From Paenibacillus tundrae (lineage in GTDB: Bacteria; Bacillota; Bacilli; Paenibacillales; Paenibacillaceae), in NCBI RefSeq assembly GCF_030812775.1, contig NZ_JAUSTI010000006.1:186001-250000 (forward strand): a stretch of DNA of 64,000 nt, given 5' to 3'. The first letter of the stretch is position 1, and the number at the start of each line of letters is the position of its first letter. Of the stretch, positions 25,455 through 35,274 are shown in pieces. The notes under the pieces are model-generated. The model made no database searches. It was not told where the DNA came from and saw only the letters and a program-made list of their open reading frames with translations. Made by a program: the position numbers and the translations under genes.

Positions 25455-26432
25455 ATGGTAAAAGTGGGTATTGTGGGTTACGGTAACTTGGGTAGAGGCG
25501 TTGAGAAAGCAATTAAGCAAAATGATGATATGGAACTGGTTGCTATATTTACACGTCGTGATCCAGAGCAGATGGTAGGCGAAGATACATCCGCTCGTTT
25601 CGAACATATCTCTGCCGCTGAGCAATACATAGGCAAAATTGATGTGATGTTGCTGTGTGGAGGTTCCGCTACAGATCTTCCGGAGCAGACTCCTGTCATT
25701 GCACGTCTATTCAACACGGTAGATAGCTTCGATACACATGCCAAAATTCCTGATTTCTATGCAGAGGTTAATGCCGCTGCCGAGCAAGGTGGACATGTAA
25801 GTGTCATCTCTACGGGCTGGGATCCAGGATTGTTCTCCATGAATCGTCTGTTGGCGCAATCCATTCTGCCTGAAGGTAAAGAATATACATTCTGGGGAAC
25901 TGGCGTTAGCCAAGGTCACTCCGATGCGATTCGTCGTGTGCCAGGTGTTAAAGCCGGAGTTCAATACACTGTGCCTGTGGAAGAAGTCATTAACCGCATT
26001 CGTGCAGGTGAAACGCCAGAGTTGTCTACTCGTGAGAAACATTTGAGACAATGTTACGTTGTAGCTGAAGCAGGAGCGAACGAGGATGAGATCCGTGAAA
26101 CGATTGTATCCATGCCGAACTATTTTGCTGACTATGATACAACGGTAACCTTTATTACGGAAGAGCAATTGAAAGCTGAACACGAGGGTATGCCGCATGG
26201 TGGATTCGTGATTCGCAGTGGAGTAACGGGAACAGCTTCCAAGCAAATTATTGAATTTGGTCTGAAATTGGATAGTAACCCTGAGTTCACAGCAAGTGTA
26301 CTGGTTGCATATGCAAGAGCTGCACATCGCCTGAGCGCTGAAGGTCACAAAGGTGCCAAAACAGTATTTGATATTCCACTGGGCCACCTGTCTCCTAAAT
26401 CCGCTGAAGAGCTTCGTCGTGATCTGCTCTAA
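25455..26432 (+). CDS. ddh: meso-diaminopimelate D-dehydrogenase
   Basis: 325 residues from ATG 25455 (TTG 25449 is the next choice; AGGAGAGG is upstream). The N-terminal Rossmann motif GIVGYGNLGRG (5-15) binds NADP. Hallmarks of Ddh follow: LLCGGSATDLPEQTP, NTVDSFDTHAKIP, VISTGWDPGLFSMNRLLA, GTGVSQGHSDAIRRVPGVK, and MPHGGFVIRSG. It makes meso-diaminopimelate from tetrahydrodipicolinate, ammonia and NADPH in one step, feeding lysine and peptidoglycan synthesis. Cytoplasmic dimer. Together with glutamate dehydrogenase at 27756 it is an ammonia-assimilating enzyme. Confidence 0.93.
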   Translation: MVKVGIVGYGNLGRGVEKAIKQNDDMELVAIFTRRDPEQMVGEDTSARFEHISAAEQYIGKIDVMLLCGGSATDLPEQTPVIARLFNTVDSFDTHAKIPDFYAEVNAAAEQGGHVSVISTGWDPGLFSMNRLLAQSILPEGKEYTFWGTGVSQGHSDAIRRVPGVKAGVQYTVPVEEVINRIRAGETPELSTREKHLRQCYVVAEAGANEDEIRETIVSMPNYFADYDTTVTFITEEQLKAEHEGMPHGGFVIRSGVTGTASKQIIEFGLKLDSNPEFTASVLVAYARAAHRLSAEGHKGAKTVFDIPLGHLSPKSAEELRRDLL

Positions 26433-26475
26433 TCAACTAGTTTAGAATTTTATGGAAAAAAAGAGCTTTACCGCT

Positions 26476-26512
26476 ATACTCACGCTCTAACAGAGTATAG
26501 GGCGGGTGAAGT
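26476..26512 (+). repeat. hairpin after ddh
   Basis: CCGCTATACTC pairs with GAGTATAGGGCGG (one bulge). It is not followed by a T-run but lies just before the strong terminator at 26519. Confidence 0.5.
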
Positions 26513-26518
26513 TCATAC

Positions 26519-26565
26519 AAAAGAGCCCGTCCTTCGCTTGATTGAAGGACGGGCTCTTATTTGTC
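26519..26565. terminator. bidirectional intrinsic terminator
   Basis: AAGAGCCCGTCCTTC pairs exactly with GAAGGACGGGCTCTT around an 8-nt loop; T-rich on both sides (TATTTG and TTTTG). It separates ddh from the converging pentapeptide gene. Confidence 0.88.
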
Positions 26566-26660
26566 TCATGAGGTCATCAGACAGTGGTGCTGAGTTTCAT
26601 ATGGATGTTATAGGGTGCGTACCTCTCAAGATAAGATGTATACATGCTATACACTTAATC

Positions 26661-27551
26661 CTATGCAGTCCAGTGATCAGGCGTTTTCACATGAGTGGGC
26701 AGTTTCGTCGCGCTAGTCCCCTTGGCTGAGTTAAGCTGTGACTGTGTTAGAAAAAGACTGTCTCTCAGATCTGCCCCGCCAAGGTCTGCATCGCGTAAGT
26801 CAGCACCGATGAAGTCGGCTGCTCTTAAGTCTGCATTTCGTAGATCTGCCGCGATCATAAGTGCTCCCCTGAAGCTAGTACCGCGAAGGTCTGCTCCTTT
26901 AAGGTTGGCGCCTAGATAGTCCATTCCACCGGCACGTTTATTCATTTTGGACTTCGATTTGGATTTTCCATGACCCGATGACTTATCTGCTTGTTTCATG
27001 CTGGCAGTGGCTTGGGTACGGATCATCTCGCTTCCTTGCAGCAAGAGCTCACTTATACTGGCTCGATGAGTCGGGATATCGAGCCGTAAAATGGCTGTCG
27101 GCTCCAGCAGAGTGAGTTGCTCTGTTTCTTGATATTTTTCACGCAGACGTGAATGAATCGACTTTGTTTCTGGATACGTCAGCATTTCATTCACATAGCT
27201 CATCATTTCCTGTAGCTGTCTCATCACAGGTAGGCAGTCGAACATTTCCGAAGCAAGCTCGGGGTGATCCCGCCAGTCCTTACCTGCATATGTAAGCTGT
27301 GAGAGCTTCTGTCCCGCTCCAAAACAATCGTATACCGTACAACCTTTAAATCCTTTTTGTCTAAGTTCTGTATGAATGCCGCATCGATTATCGTTGCGGA
27401 GGTTCGGGCATGGCGTGCCACTGGATTTATCAAAAGCAAAATCGGAAGATTTGCCATAAGGCAGTGCCACACAGCATAAGCCGAAACATTGCTCGCAGTC
27501 TGCGCTCAGATGCAGGGGTGCCTTCGTGCTGACGAAGGGTTGGTTAGACAT
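26661..27551 (-). CDS. Cys-rich YkgJ-like domain fused to pentapeptide repeats
   Basis: 296 residues. The N-terminus has CEQCFGLCC at about 19-27, then CPNL, CGIH, and GCTVYDCFGAG, a cysteine spacing like the YkgJ metal-chelating family. A helical middle part (about 90-165) and a Lys/Ser/Gly linker (HGKSKSKSKMNKR) lead to about eight pentapeptide repeats (A-D/N-L-R/K-x, for example LKGADLRGTSFRGA and LRDADLGGADLRD, residues about 205-265), which should fold as a right-handed quadrilateral helix. No signal peptide. The combination suggests a metal-binding sensor or an adaptor; pentapeptide proteins can mimic DNA, but nothing here proves that. Confidence 0.8.
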   Translation of the reverse strand: MSNQPFVSTKAPLHLSADCEQCFGLCCVALPYGKSSDFAFDKSSGTPCPNLRNDNRCGIHTELRQKGFKGCTVYDCFGAGQKLSQLTYAGKDWRDHPELASEMFDCLPVMRQLQEMMSYVNEMLTYPETKSIHSRLREKYQETEQLTLLEPTAILRLDIPTHRASISELLLQGSEMIRTQATASMKQADKSSGHGKSKSKSKMNKRAGGMDYLGANLKGADLRGTSFRGALMIAADLRNADLRAADFIGADLRDADLGGADLRDSLFLTQSQLNSAKGTSATKLPTHVKTPDHWTA

Positions 27552-27639
27552 TATTGTACACTTCCTTTAATTTATAGCAAGTTCATTTCTTAGTCATTAC
27601 TACTTTACCATCACCGTATTATTTCAACAATTCAAAAAA

Positions 27640-27675
27640 AGGGCAGCGTCCGGTTTCACGGATCGCTGCCCTTTG
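27640..27675 (-). terminator. intrinsic terminator of the glutamate dehydrogenase gene
   Basis: On the minus strand GGGCAGCG.TCCG pairs with CGGA.CGCTGCCC and is followed by TTTTTTT. It lies 80 nt past the gdhA stop. Confidence 0.85.
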
Positions 27676-27755
27676 TTATGCGCGTCATCATCCAGTGCAT
27701 AATTATACCGTTACCATACGAACCTGTTCGGATCGTTTATACAGGTTTCGGAAAA

Positions 27756-29463
<1,708 letters not shown>

Positions 29464-29538
29464 ATGTTGCAAAGACTCAGACACATGAACCAAGAGAACA
29501 AGGCTTGTATAGGAGGTGAGATCTATTATGAACCATAG
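29464..29538 (+). CDS. putative 24-residue leader peptide
   Basis: AAGGAGG lies 8 nt before an ATG that opens a 24-codon frame (MLQRLRHMNQENKACIGGEI, ending YYEP). The frame runs through the ribosome site of the next gene and ends 11 nt past its ATG. Translating it would keep ribosomes over that site. It may be a leader peptide or simply a vestigial start; the ribosome site is as strong as any in the window. Confidence 0.4.
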   Translation: MLQRLRHMNQENKACIGGEIYYEP

Positions 29539-30001
29539 ATCCCATTGCCATAATTGCAGAGAGATGCTGGTGAGCCAGCTCATTACTTTGGGTGAAGAGA
29601 AAAAAACATTTCTCAACGCCTATTTTGACGTGCGTGAACCTGAATGGTTTCAGATGGAACGGATGCTTACTACGTACACGGAACATGTAGAGCAACTGCT
29701 GCTGGGATCAGATGAACTGTTGGATTCAACGGTGCTAATTGGAAGCCGTATCACCTTCGAATATGTGGACTTCCATACATCGGATTCGTTCTGGATCGTA
29801 ATGCCGGAAGAGGCAGATGCAGATGAGAGCCGCATCTCGTTCCTTTCCCCGGTGGGAAGACAATTGTTGCTTGCTCGCAAAGGGGAAACCCGGAGTGTGA
29901 ATATCCCTGCAGGTTCTATGCGGGTGCGCATTACAGATATTCAATTGCAGCGCGAGCCGGTCATTGGGACGGTTGAAGGGGGTGCAGATTATGCACTTTA
30001 A
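29528..30001 (+). CDS. GreA/GreB C-terminal domain-like protein in the antiporter operon
   Basis: 157 residues from ATG 29528 (AGGAGG 11 nt upstream; GTG 29516 overlaps the site). The N-terminal 70 residues are helical with a CHNC pair near 7-10. The C-terminal half follows the Gre-factor FKBP-like domain: STVLIGSRITFEYVD, FWIVMPEEADADESRISFLS, PVGRQLLLARKGETRSVNIP, MRVRITDIQ. The two acidic tip residues of true cleavage factors cannot be confirmed in the short N-terminal coil. It overlaps the KhtT-like gene by 11 nt, so it is in the K+/H+ antiporter operon. The position is that of khtS in Bacillus; equivalence is an inference. Confidence 0.7.
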   Translation: MNHRSHCHNCREMLVSQLITLGEEKKTFLNAYFDVREPEWFQMERMLTTYTEHVEQLLLGSDELLDSTVLIGSRITFEYVDFHTSDSFWIVMPEEADADESRISFLSPVGRQLLLARKGETRSVNIPAGSMRVRITDIQLQREPVIGTVEGGADYAL

Positions 30002-30497
30002 AGAGACAGATCTGCCGGGCATTGGTCGAAAGTACTGGCTGCATACACGCAGCGGTGAGCATCTGGTGATTGTCATTCATAATGACGAGCGGCGGGATCT
30101 TTTTCATATGGAGTCTGGGGAAGTACCGGATGAACCTGGAGATATGAGGTCTTTGGTGACGCTGGATGATGATGAAGCAAGAGCGGTCGCCGCTATTATA
30201 GGTGGGATGACGTATAAACCGCAATTCCAGGAACAACGCGAGGTTATGCTAGATGGGCTGCTGATTGAATGGCTGCGGATTGAGCCGCATGCGGCAAGTA
30301 TTGGGCAAACCATCGGGGAGCTGAACATTCGCCAGGCTACAGGAGCGGTCATTCTGGCTGTGGTGGAGAAGGATAGGGCGAAGCAGCTTAATCCAGGGCC
30401 TGATTATACGTTTACCGCAGGGGCAACCCTTGTTGTTGCAGGAGAGCGCGAGCAGCTTAGAGAGCTCAAACGTTTGCTTGTTGATGGAAGGCTATAG
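29991..30497 (+). CDS. khtT: K+/H+ antiporter regulatory subunit (RCK_C/TrkA-C domain), KhtT-like
   Basis: 168 residues from ATG 29991, 8 nt after AAGGGGG, overlapping the previous gene. The N-terminal 85 residues (FKETDLPGIGRKYWLHTRSG...) are typical of KhtT; the C-terminal TrkA-C/RCK_C domain (EWLRIEPHAASIGQTIGELN, TGAVILAVVEKDRAKQLNPG, DYTFTAGATLVVAGEREQLR) is the part that binds c-di-AMP in known homologues. Soluble; it gates the membrane antiporter encoded 3 nt downstream. Confidence 0.88.
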   Translation: MHFKETDLPGIGRKYWLHTRSGEHLVIVIHNDERRDLFHMESGEVPDEPGDMRSLVTLDDDEARAVAAIIGGMTYKPQFQEQREVMLDGLLIEWLRIEPHAASIGQTIGELNIRQATGAVILAVVEKDRAKQLNPGPDYTFTAGATLVVAGEREQLRELKRLLVDGRL

Positions 30498-30500
30498 CCT

Positions 30501-31706
30501 ATGGATATGCTCATATTTGAGGTGGGAATTGCCGTTGCGCTAATTACACTTACGGGATTAATATCTGCACGACTACGATTTTCGGTTATTCCATTTTACA
30601 TCCTGGTCGGTATGGCTGTTGGACCGCATGCACCACAGTTTGGCATTGTGGATTTACGATTTATCGAAAGCTCGTCTTTTATTGAGTTTATGGGCAGACT
30701 GGGTATTTTATTTTTATTGTTTTATCTAGGGCTGGAGTTCTCGGTCTCCCGATTGTTGAAGTCCGGTAAAGCCATTCTAACGGGTGGCATATTCTATGTA
30801 GGTCTCAATTTTGTCTCAGGTTTGCTGTTAGGCTGGTTGATGAGTCTGCCCCTTCAGGAAACGATGGTGGTGTGCGGCATCATGACCAGCTCATCTACAG
30901 CGATTGTAGCCAAAGTGCTTGTGGATTTGAAACGGACCGCGAACCCAGAGACGGAAATTATTATGGGCATGATTATGTTTGATGACTTGTTTATTGCCAT
31001 TCATATCTCCATTCTGACTGGGCTTGTGCTTAGCGGGGCAACTTCATTCGGGAGTGTGCTTTTAGTATCGCTCTCTGCTCTGCTTTTTATCGTCTTGTTC
31101 CTGATTATCGGCAGAAAGAGTATTAAAGCTATTGATAAAGCACTCAACATTAAATCATCAGAATTATTTCTGCTTACTATCATGACGCTACTGTTCCTTG
31201 TGGCCGGATTCTCGGAAACGTTGCATGTGGCTGAGGCGATCGGTGCGTTAATGATCGGACTTGTGCTTGGTGAATCTAGGCATGTTAGTCGAATTGAACA
31301 GCAGATTATGCCGTTCAAGGACTTCTTTGGTGCGCTGTTTTTCTTCAGCTTTGGCCTGACCATTGAGCCGTCTTCTCTCGGTGGAGCTGTCGGGATGACA
31401 CTGATTGCCGTCGTTCTAACCATTGTTAGCAATTACGGTGCAGGCATGATTGCTGGTAAAATGGCGGGTATGTCGACCAAGGCTTCATTGAATGTAGGCT
31501 TTACTCTAGTTTCGCGGGGAGAGTTCTCCATCATTATGGCGAATATCGGTAAGGCCGGAGGTCTGATGGCTTCCATTCAGTCTTTTGCCGTGTTATATGT
31601 GCTGATTCTGGCAGTGCTGGGACCTATTCTGACCAAAGAATCTCCTCGCTTGTATGCGAGGTATGAACGCTTCCGGAATCGGGGGAAACATAAGGAAATC
31701 GGATAA
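30501..31706 (+). CDS. khtU: CPA2 family K+/H+ antiporter, KhtU-like
   Basis: 401 residues with about 12-13 transmembrane helices. CPA2 features: GRLGILFLLFYLGLEFSVSR, GIMTSSSTAIVAKVLVDLKR, the ion-binding MGMIMFDDLFIAIHISIL (Asp-Asp pair near 160), and GFTLVSRGEFSIIMANIG. It exports K+ in exchange for protons, protecting against high internal K+ or alkaline pH. A second in-frame ATG lies two codons downstream. It directly follows the KhtT-like gene and ends in a strong terminator. Confidence 0.9.
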   Translation: MDMLIFEVGIAVALITLTGLISARLRFSVIPFYILVGMAVGPHAPQFGIVDLRFIESSSFIEFMGRLGILFLLFYLGLEFSVSRLLKSGKAILTGGIFYVGLNFVSGLLLGWLMSLPLQETMVVCGIMTSSSTAIVAKVLVDLKRTANPETEIIMGMIMFDDLFIAIHISILTGLVLSGATSFGSVLLVSLSALLFIVLFLIIGRKSIKAIDKALNIKSSELFLLTIMTLLFLVAGFSETLHVAEAIGALMIGLVLGESRHVSRIEQQIMPFKDFFGALFFFSFGLTIEPSSLGGAVGMTLIAVVLTIVSNYGAGMIAGKMAGMSTKASLNVGFTLVSRGEFSIIMANIGKAGGLMASIQSFAVLYVLILAVLGPILTKESPRLYARYERFRNRGKHKEIG

Positions 31707-31772
31707 GCGTGTACCGATTAATAGCCGTGATAGATATGATAAGCTGTGCGGATCAGGTTTAAGGCAAGCAAG

Positions 31773-31823
31773 GCGCCACATTTCGTTGGAGAATTATCGT
31801 CTCCAAGGTGTGGCGCTTTTTTT
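31773..31823 (+). terminator. intrinsic terminator of the antiporter operon
   Basis: GCGCCACA pairs with TGTGGCGC, extended inside by TTGGAGA/TCTCCAA, followed by TTTTTTTG. Confidence 0.88.
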
Positions 31824-32005
31824 GCGTAATAAGGAAAAGACCATCGTTTATGTAACGGATCGTCATTAGCATCCCTGACTTATGGAATGAAAATGACGTG
31901 ACCTCAGGTCAAGTAAACCAATGAATGGGGTAATTATAAATAGAGAAGATTATGAGAATAAGCTATTACATGTCATGCCATTTTCAAGAAAGGAAGGGAT
32001 TTAGC

Positions 32006-32932
32006 ATGAAAGCTATAGTGATTGAAGCATTTGGTGGGCCTGAGCAATTGAAGGAAAAGGAAGTCAATAAACCGGCATGCGGTGTGAATCAGGTTTTGAT
32101 CCGCACACAGGCGACGTCAGTTAATCCAGTTGATTTCAAAATAAGACAAGGTCACTTGAAAGAAGCGGCAGATCAACTACCGATGATTCTGGGTGGCGAC
32201 GTCGCAGGTACTGTGGTTGAAGCCGGTTCAAACATTACCCGTTTCAGAGAAGGAGATCTGGTATTTGCGCGTCCACGTCAATTCGGAACCTATGCGGAAT
32301 ATGTTGCTGTAGATGGGGATATTGTTGTACGTATACCGGAGCAGTTGAGTTTTGAGGAAGCAGCTGCGATTCCGCTCGCCGGGATGACAGCTTGGCAGGC
32401 ACTGGTGGATCATGGCCGTTTGGGAAAAGGACAGAAGGTGCTCATTCATGCTGGTGCGGGTGGAGTAGGCACATACGCCATTCAAATTGCTAAATCGTTG
32501 GGCGCTGAAGTTGCTTCTACCGCAAGTGCAGCAAACGAAGAATTACTTCGCTCGTTAGGTGTGGATCATTTCATTAACTATAAGGAACAGGATTTCTCGC
32601 AGATTCTCTCAGACTACGATGTTGTATTGGATACGATGGGCGGCGACATACAGCGGAACAGCTTCAAGGTGTTGAAGTCTGGAGGGCGTCTGGTATCCCT
32701 TGTGGAGCAGCCAGATGAGAAGCTGGCGAAGGAAACCGGCGTGACAGGCAGCGTGTTCATGATGGAGCCTAAGGGAGATCAACTTGAACAGTTGGCCGAG
32801 CTTGCGGCTGAAGGGAAATTGAAGTCGATCATTGATGAAACGTATCCGCTAACTGAACAGGGATTGCGTGATGCTCACGAAAAAAGTGAGTCACATCATA
32901 CGCGGGGTAAGCTGGTTATTACCGTGAATTAG
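32006..32932 (+). CDS. NADP-dependent oxidoreductase (zinc-free MDR/quinone reductase type)
   Basis: 308 residues from ATG 32006, close after AAGGAAGGGA. Medium-chain dehydrogenase pattern without zinc ligands: MKAIVIEAFGGPEQLK, TSVNPVDFKIRQG, LGGDVAGTVVEAG, the nucleotide loop HAGAGGVGTYAIQIAKSLGA (about 146-165) and C-terminal KLVITVN. Such enzymes use NADPH to reduce quinones or enones. Cytoplasmic. Single gene with its own terminator at 33027. Confidence 0.88.
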   Translation: MKAIVIEAFGGPEQLKEKEVNKPACGVNQVLIRTQATSVNPVDFKIRQGHLKEAADQLPMILGGDVAGTVVEAGSNITRFREGDLVFARPRQFGTYAEYVAVDGDIVVRIPEQLSFEEAAAIPLAGMTAWQALVDHGRLGKGQKVLIHAGAGGVGTYAIQIAKSLGAEVASTASAANEELLRSLGVDHFINYKEQDFSQILSDYDVVLDTMGGDIQRNSFKVLKSGGRLVSLVEQPDEKLAKETGVTGSVFMMEPKGDQLEQLAELAAEGKLKSIIDETYPLTEQGLRDAHEKSESHHTRGKLVITVN

Positions 32933-33026
32933 TTTGGAATCCGTGAGCTAATCAAGCAAGCCAAAGAGGGATAAAGGATAAACTTTACAATGGAATCAAT
33001 GTTTTTTCAAAAACTTTAGATCCTAC

Positions 33027-33057
33027 GCCGTTCTCCATACAGGAGTGCGGCTTTTTT
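33027..33057 (+). terminator. intrinsic terminator
   Basis: GCCG.TCTCC pairs with GGAG.CGGC around a short loop, followed by TTTTTT. Confidence 0.7.
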
Positions 33058-33160
33058 GGCTTTCCTTTTCGGTTGATGAAGTTTGCAGCACACGATACTT
33101 GTGTGTTCTAAAATAAATTAAATCAATTTCTTCACCAATGTGCAGCGTTGAGATATAATA

Positions 33161-33374
33161 GAGGTTGTTCAAAAAGTCCGCTTTTGATTACGAAGGATGC
33201 CCTGAGGCATCTCAACGTCGAAGATGGAATTCAGCCGAAATAAGTGGATGCTTACGCAGCTTGTTTCCTTCGGAAACATGTAGTTGCTCACGTAGTTTGC
33301 CTACGCTCCGCTACTCCATTTCTATCTTCATCCCATCTTCTCGGTACTGAAAACCATCCTTTTTGAACACGTAT
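33161..33374. repeat. MITE-like element, family B
   Basis: About 210 bp bounded by inverted ends GTTCAAAAAG (33167-33176) and CTTTTTGAAC (33359-33368), starting GAGGTTGTTCAAAAAGTCCG and ending TTTTTGAACACGTATT. It has no ORF of note and contains the hairpin GTTTCCTTCGGAAAC. The same ends, back to back with the middle deleted, appear at 43001-43030. This suggests a short non-autonomous mobile element or an RNA hairpin module. Confidence 0.65.
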
Positions 33375-33417
33375 TAATAGGGGAAATTTATTCCATTCTA
33401 CATATGAGGTGATCCTG

Positions 33418-34155
33418 ATGTCGACGGAACTTATTCAAGCTATTCAATTGTTAAAAGAAAAAAAGTGGGTAGATCTGACACATACCTTTGGGCCAGATTC
33501 ACCTCACTTCTCAGCCTTTGATGCAGCTCAATTTGATACGCTATTCAATCACGACCAAGGATTTTTTGCACAAAGCTTTCGATTTCCTGGGCAATATGGC
33601 ACGCATCTAGATGCACCGATCCATTTTGTGCGTGATACTCGTTATCTGGATCAACTCGGGTTAAAAGAGTTAGTATTACCACTAGTTGTAATTGATCAGT
33701 CGGCAGCCGTAGCGAGCAATCCTGACTTTACGCTGGATGTGGAGCATATTCTAGCATTTGAGCAAGAGCATGGTGAGATTGAGGCGGGCAGCTTCGTCGC
33801 TCTACGTACCGATTGGAGCAAGCGTTGGCCAAGCCATGAGTTATTCAATAACAAGGATGCTGATGGAAACAGCCATGCACCAGGGTGGTCGGTAAGTGCA
33901 CTGAAATTTCTGTTCGAAGAACGGAGCGTAAAGGCAATCGGTCATGAGACCTTTGATACAGATTCAGCAATAGATTATCGTAAAAATGGAGCTTTACTCG
34001 CCGAGTATTATGTCTTGGCACAGGATACATATCAGGTGGAGCTTCTGACAAACTTGGATCAGGTTCCTGCCAAAGGCGCAGTCATCTTCAATCTCGTGCC
34101 CAAAGCGGAGAAAGCGTCTGGATTTCCGGTCAGATCCTTTGCTATTTTGCCATAA
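33418..34155 (+). CDS. cyclase family protein (kynurenine formamidase-like)
   Basis: 245 residues from ATG 33418, just after GAGGTGATCCTG. The opening KKWVDLTHTFGPDSPHF and the metal-binding QYGTHLDAPIHF (about 62-73; the family usually has HxGTHxD) place it in the cyclase/formamidase superfamily. VALRTDWSKRW, AIGHETFDTDSA and the C-terminal GFPVRSFAILP are typical. It probably hydrolyses an amide or lactone with a divalent metal; substrate unknown. Cytoplasmic. It follows the family B repeat, which may supply part of its upstream region. Confidence 0.8.
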   Translation: MSTELIQAIQLLKEKKWVDLTHTFGPDSPHFSAFDAAQFDTLFNHDQGFFAQSFRFPGQYGTHLDAPIHFVRDTRYLDQLGLKELVLPLVVIDQSAAVASNPDFTLDVEHILAFEQEHGEIEAGSFVALRTDWSKRWPSHELFNNKDADGNSHAPGWSVSALKFLFEERSVKAIGHETFDTDSAIDYRKNGALLAEYYVLAQDTYQVELLTNLDQVPAKGAVIFNLVPKAEKASGFPVRSFAILP

Positions 34156-34278
34156 ATCTAGTTCAGCTACAGTCGTATATTCGTTCCCTACTTATTGAGC
34201 AGCACTCTTAAACTCCAGCATTTGGATTCACTCGGCTAGTATTTACTTATGAGGGTTACTTGTTATGTAAAATGCAAG

Positions 34279-34300
34279 GGAGGCGAAAGCCTCCTTATTC
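34279..34300. terminator. GAAA-capped hairpin, possible terminator
   Basis: GGAGGC-GAAA-GCCTCC is a very stable tetraloop stem between two converging genes. The flanking tails are only moderately T-rich (TTATTCTATTT). Confidence 0.55.
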
Positions 34301-34303
34301 TAT

Positions 34304-34504
34304 TTACTTATGATCTGATGATGAAGCTTGATTGAATCGTTCCGTAATTCTCTTCTGTTCCTTCTTGCGCCGAATCCAACGTTTAAATGCATTCTCTGCT
34401 TTTCTTCCTTCTAACGTTTCTTTCAAGCCTTGAATCATGAATTCAGATCTCCGTCTGTCATCCCGACTTATCTCGCGTAATTCCTTAATAAATTTGTCGT
34501 CCAT
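34304..34504 (-). CDS. small basic hypothetical protein
   Basis: 66 residues, mostly helical and highly charged (MDDKFIKELREISRDDRRRS, then RKAENAFKRWIRRKKEQKRI). No membrane segment. A GAGAGGCAG ribosome site lies upstream of the ATG. It could bind nucleic acid or a membrane surface; no family recognised. It converges with the cyclase gene. Confidence 0.5.
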   Translation of the reverse strand: MDDKFIKELREISRDDRRRSEFMIQGLKETLEGRKAENAFKRWIRRKKEQKRITERFNQASSSDHK

Positions 34505-34702
34505 ATCTGCCTCTCGCTCATTCAGGATAGATTTCTATTATACCGAACATACGTTCTTTTATCAAGTTTTTCCATAATACATATTGTCGAATCCTTGTAG
34601 TAACAAGAAGCATAGGAACGTGGTGCACCTTGTGTGAGAATGTTCTTAGTGTGGTCGGATATAATCGTCGTGTATAGTAGCGTTTTGGCAGGAGGTTCAG
34701 AA

Positions 34703-35182
34703 ATGAATGGAGTGGGGGCGGTTTTCATGGTGCAGCCGACATTAGGCATATCGTGGTTACTTGCAATGATGCATGGGATATTAGGGGTTGGAGCACTTGC
34801 TGGAGGAATAATGTTAATTATAGATCCGACGGGGGATGCTATTGGTTTACCGAATACGTTATTGGAGCATTCTCCATTTGCCAACTTTCTGATCCCGGGC
34901 ATATTGTTAATGTTAGTTCTTGGTATGATGCCTATGATTATCGGTATTTCGCTCATCCGTCACATTCGATCAGCGCTCTGTGAGAAGCTTAATCTCTTTC
35001 CTAAGAGCTACTGGGCGTGGACGTTCTCCTTATATACCGGGTTTGCGCTCTTGATCTGGATTATGGCACAGGTGTACTGGATTCAGGCCGCCTCGTTGAT
35101 CCACTTCATCTATTTTGCATGGGGCATAGGAATTCAGATCGTAACCTTACTGCCTGGGGTACAACGAAAATATTCGCAATAA
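34703..35182 (+). CDS. hypothetical four-helix membrane protein
   Basis: 159 residues from ATG 34703, 7 nt after AGGAGG; the upstream frame from 34634 lacks such a site. Four hydrophobic helices are visible (ISWLLAMMHGILGVGALAGG; LIPGILLMLVLGMMPMIIGI; FSLYTGFALLIWIMAQVYWI; HFIYFAWGIGIQIVTLLPGV). Basic loop RHIRSALCEKLN between TM2 and TM3. No family recognised. Confidence 0.65.
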   Translation: MNGVGAVFMVQPTLGISWLLAMMHGILGVGALAGGIMLIIDPTGDAIGLPNTLLEHSPFANFLIPGILLMLVLGMMPMIIGISLIRHIRSALCEKLNLFPKSYWAWTFSLYTGFALLIWIMAQVYWIQAASLIHFIYFAWGIGIQIVTLLPGVQRKYSQ

Positions 35183-35217
35183 TCATAGCTGTTGAAGATG
35201 CCTTTAACATTGGATAC

Positions 35218-35268
35218 AAAACGGCTGTACCACGATCAAGGAGCGATCGGGTACAGCCGTTTGTTGTT
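35218..35268. terminator. bidirectional intrinsic terminator
   Basis: AAACGGCTGTACC pairs with GGTACAGCCGTTT, with an inner CGATC/GATCG. It lies between the converging membrane-protein gene and the binding-protein gene at 35275. Confidence 0.8.
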
Positions 35269-35274
35269 AACCGT

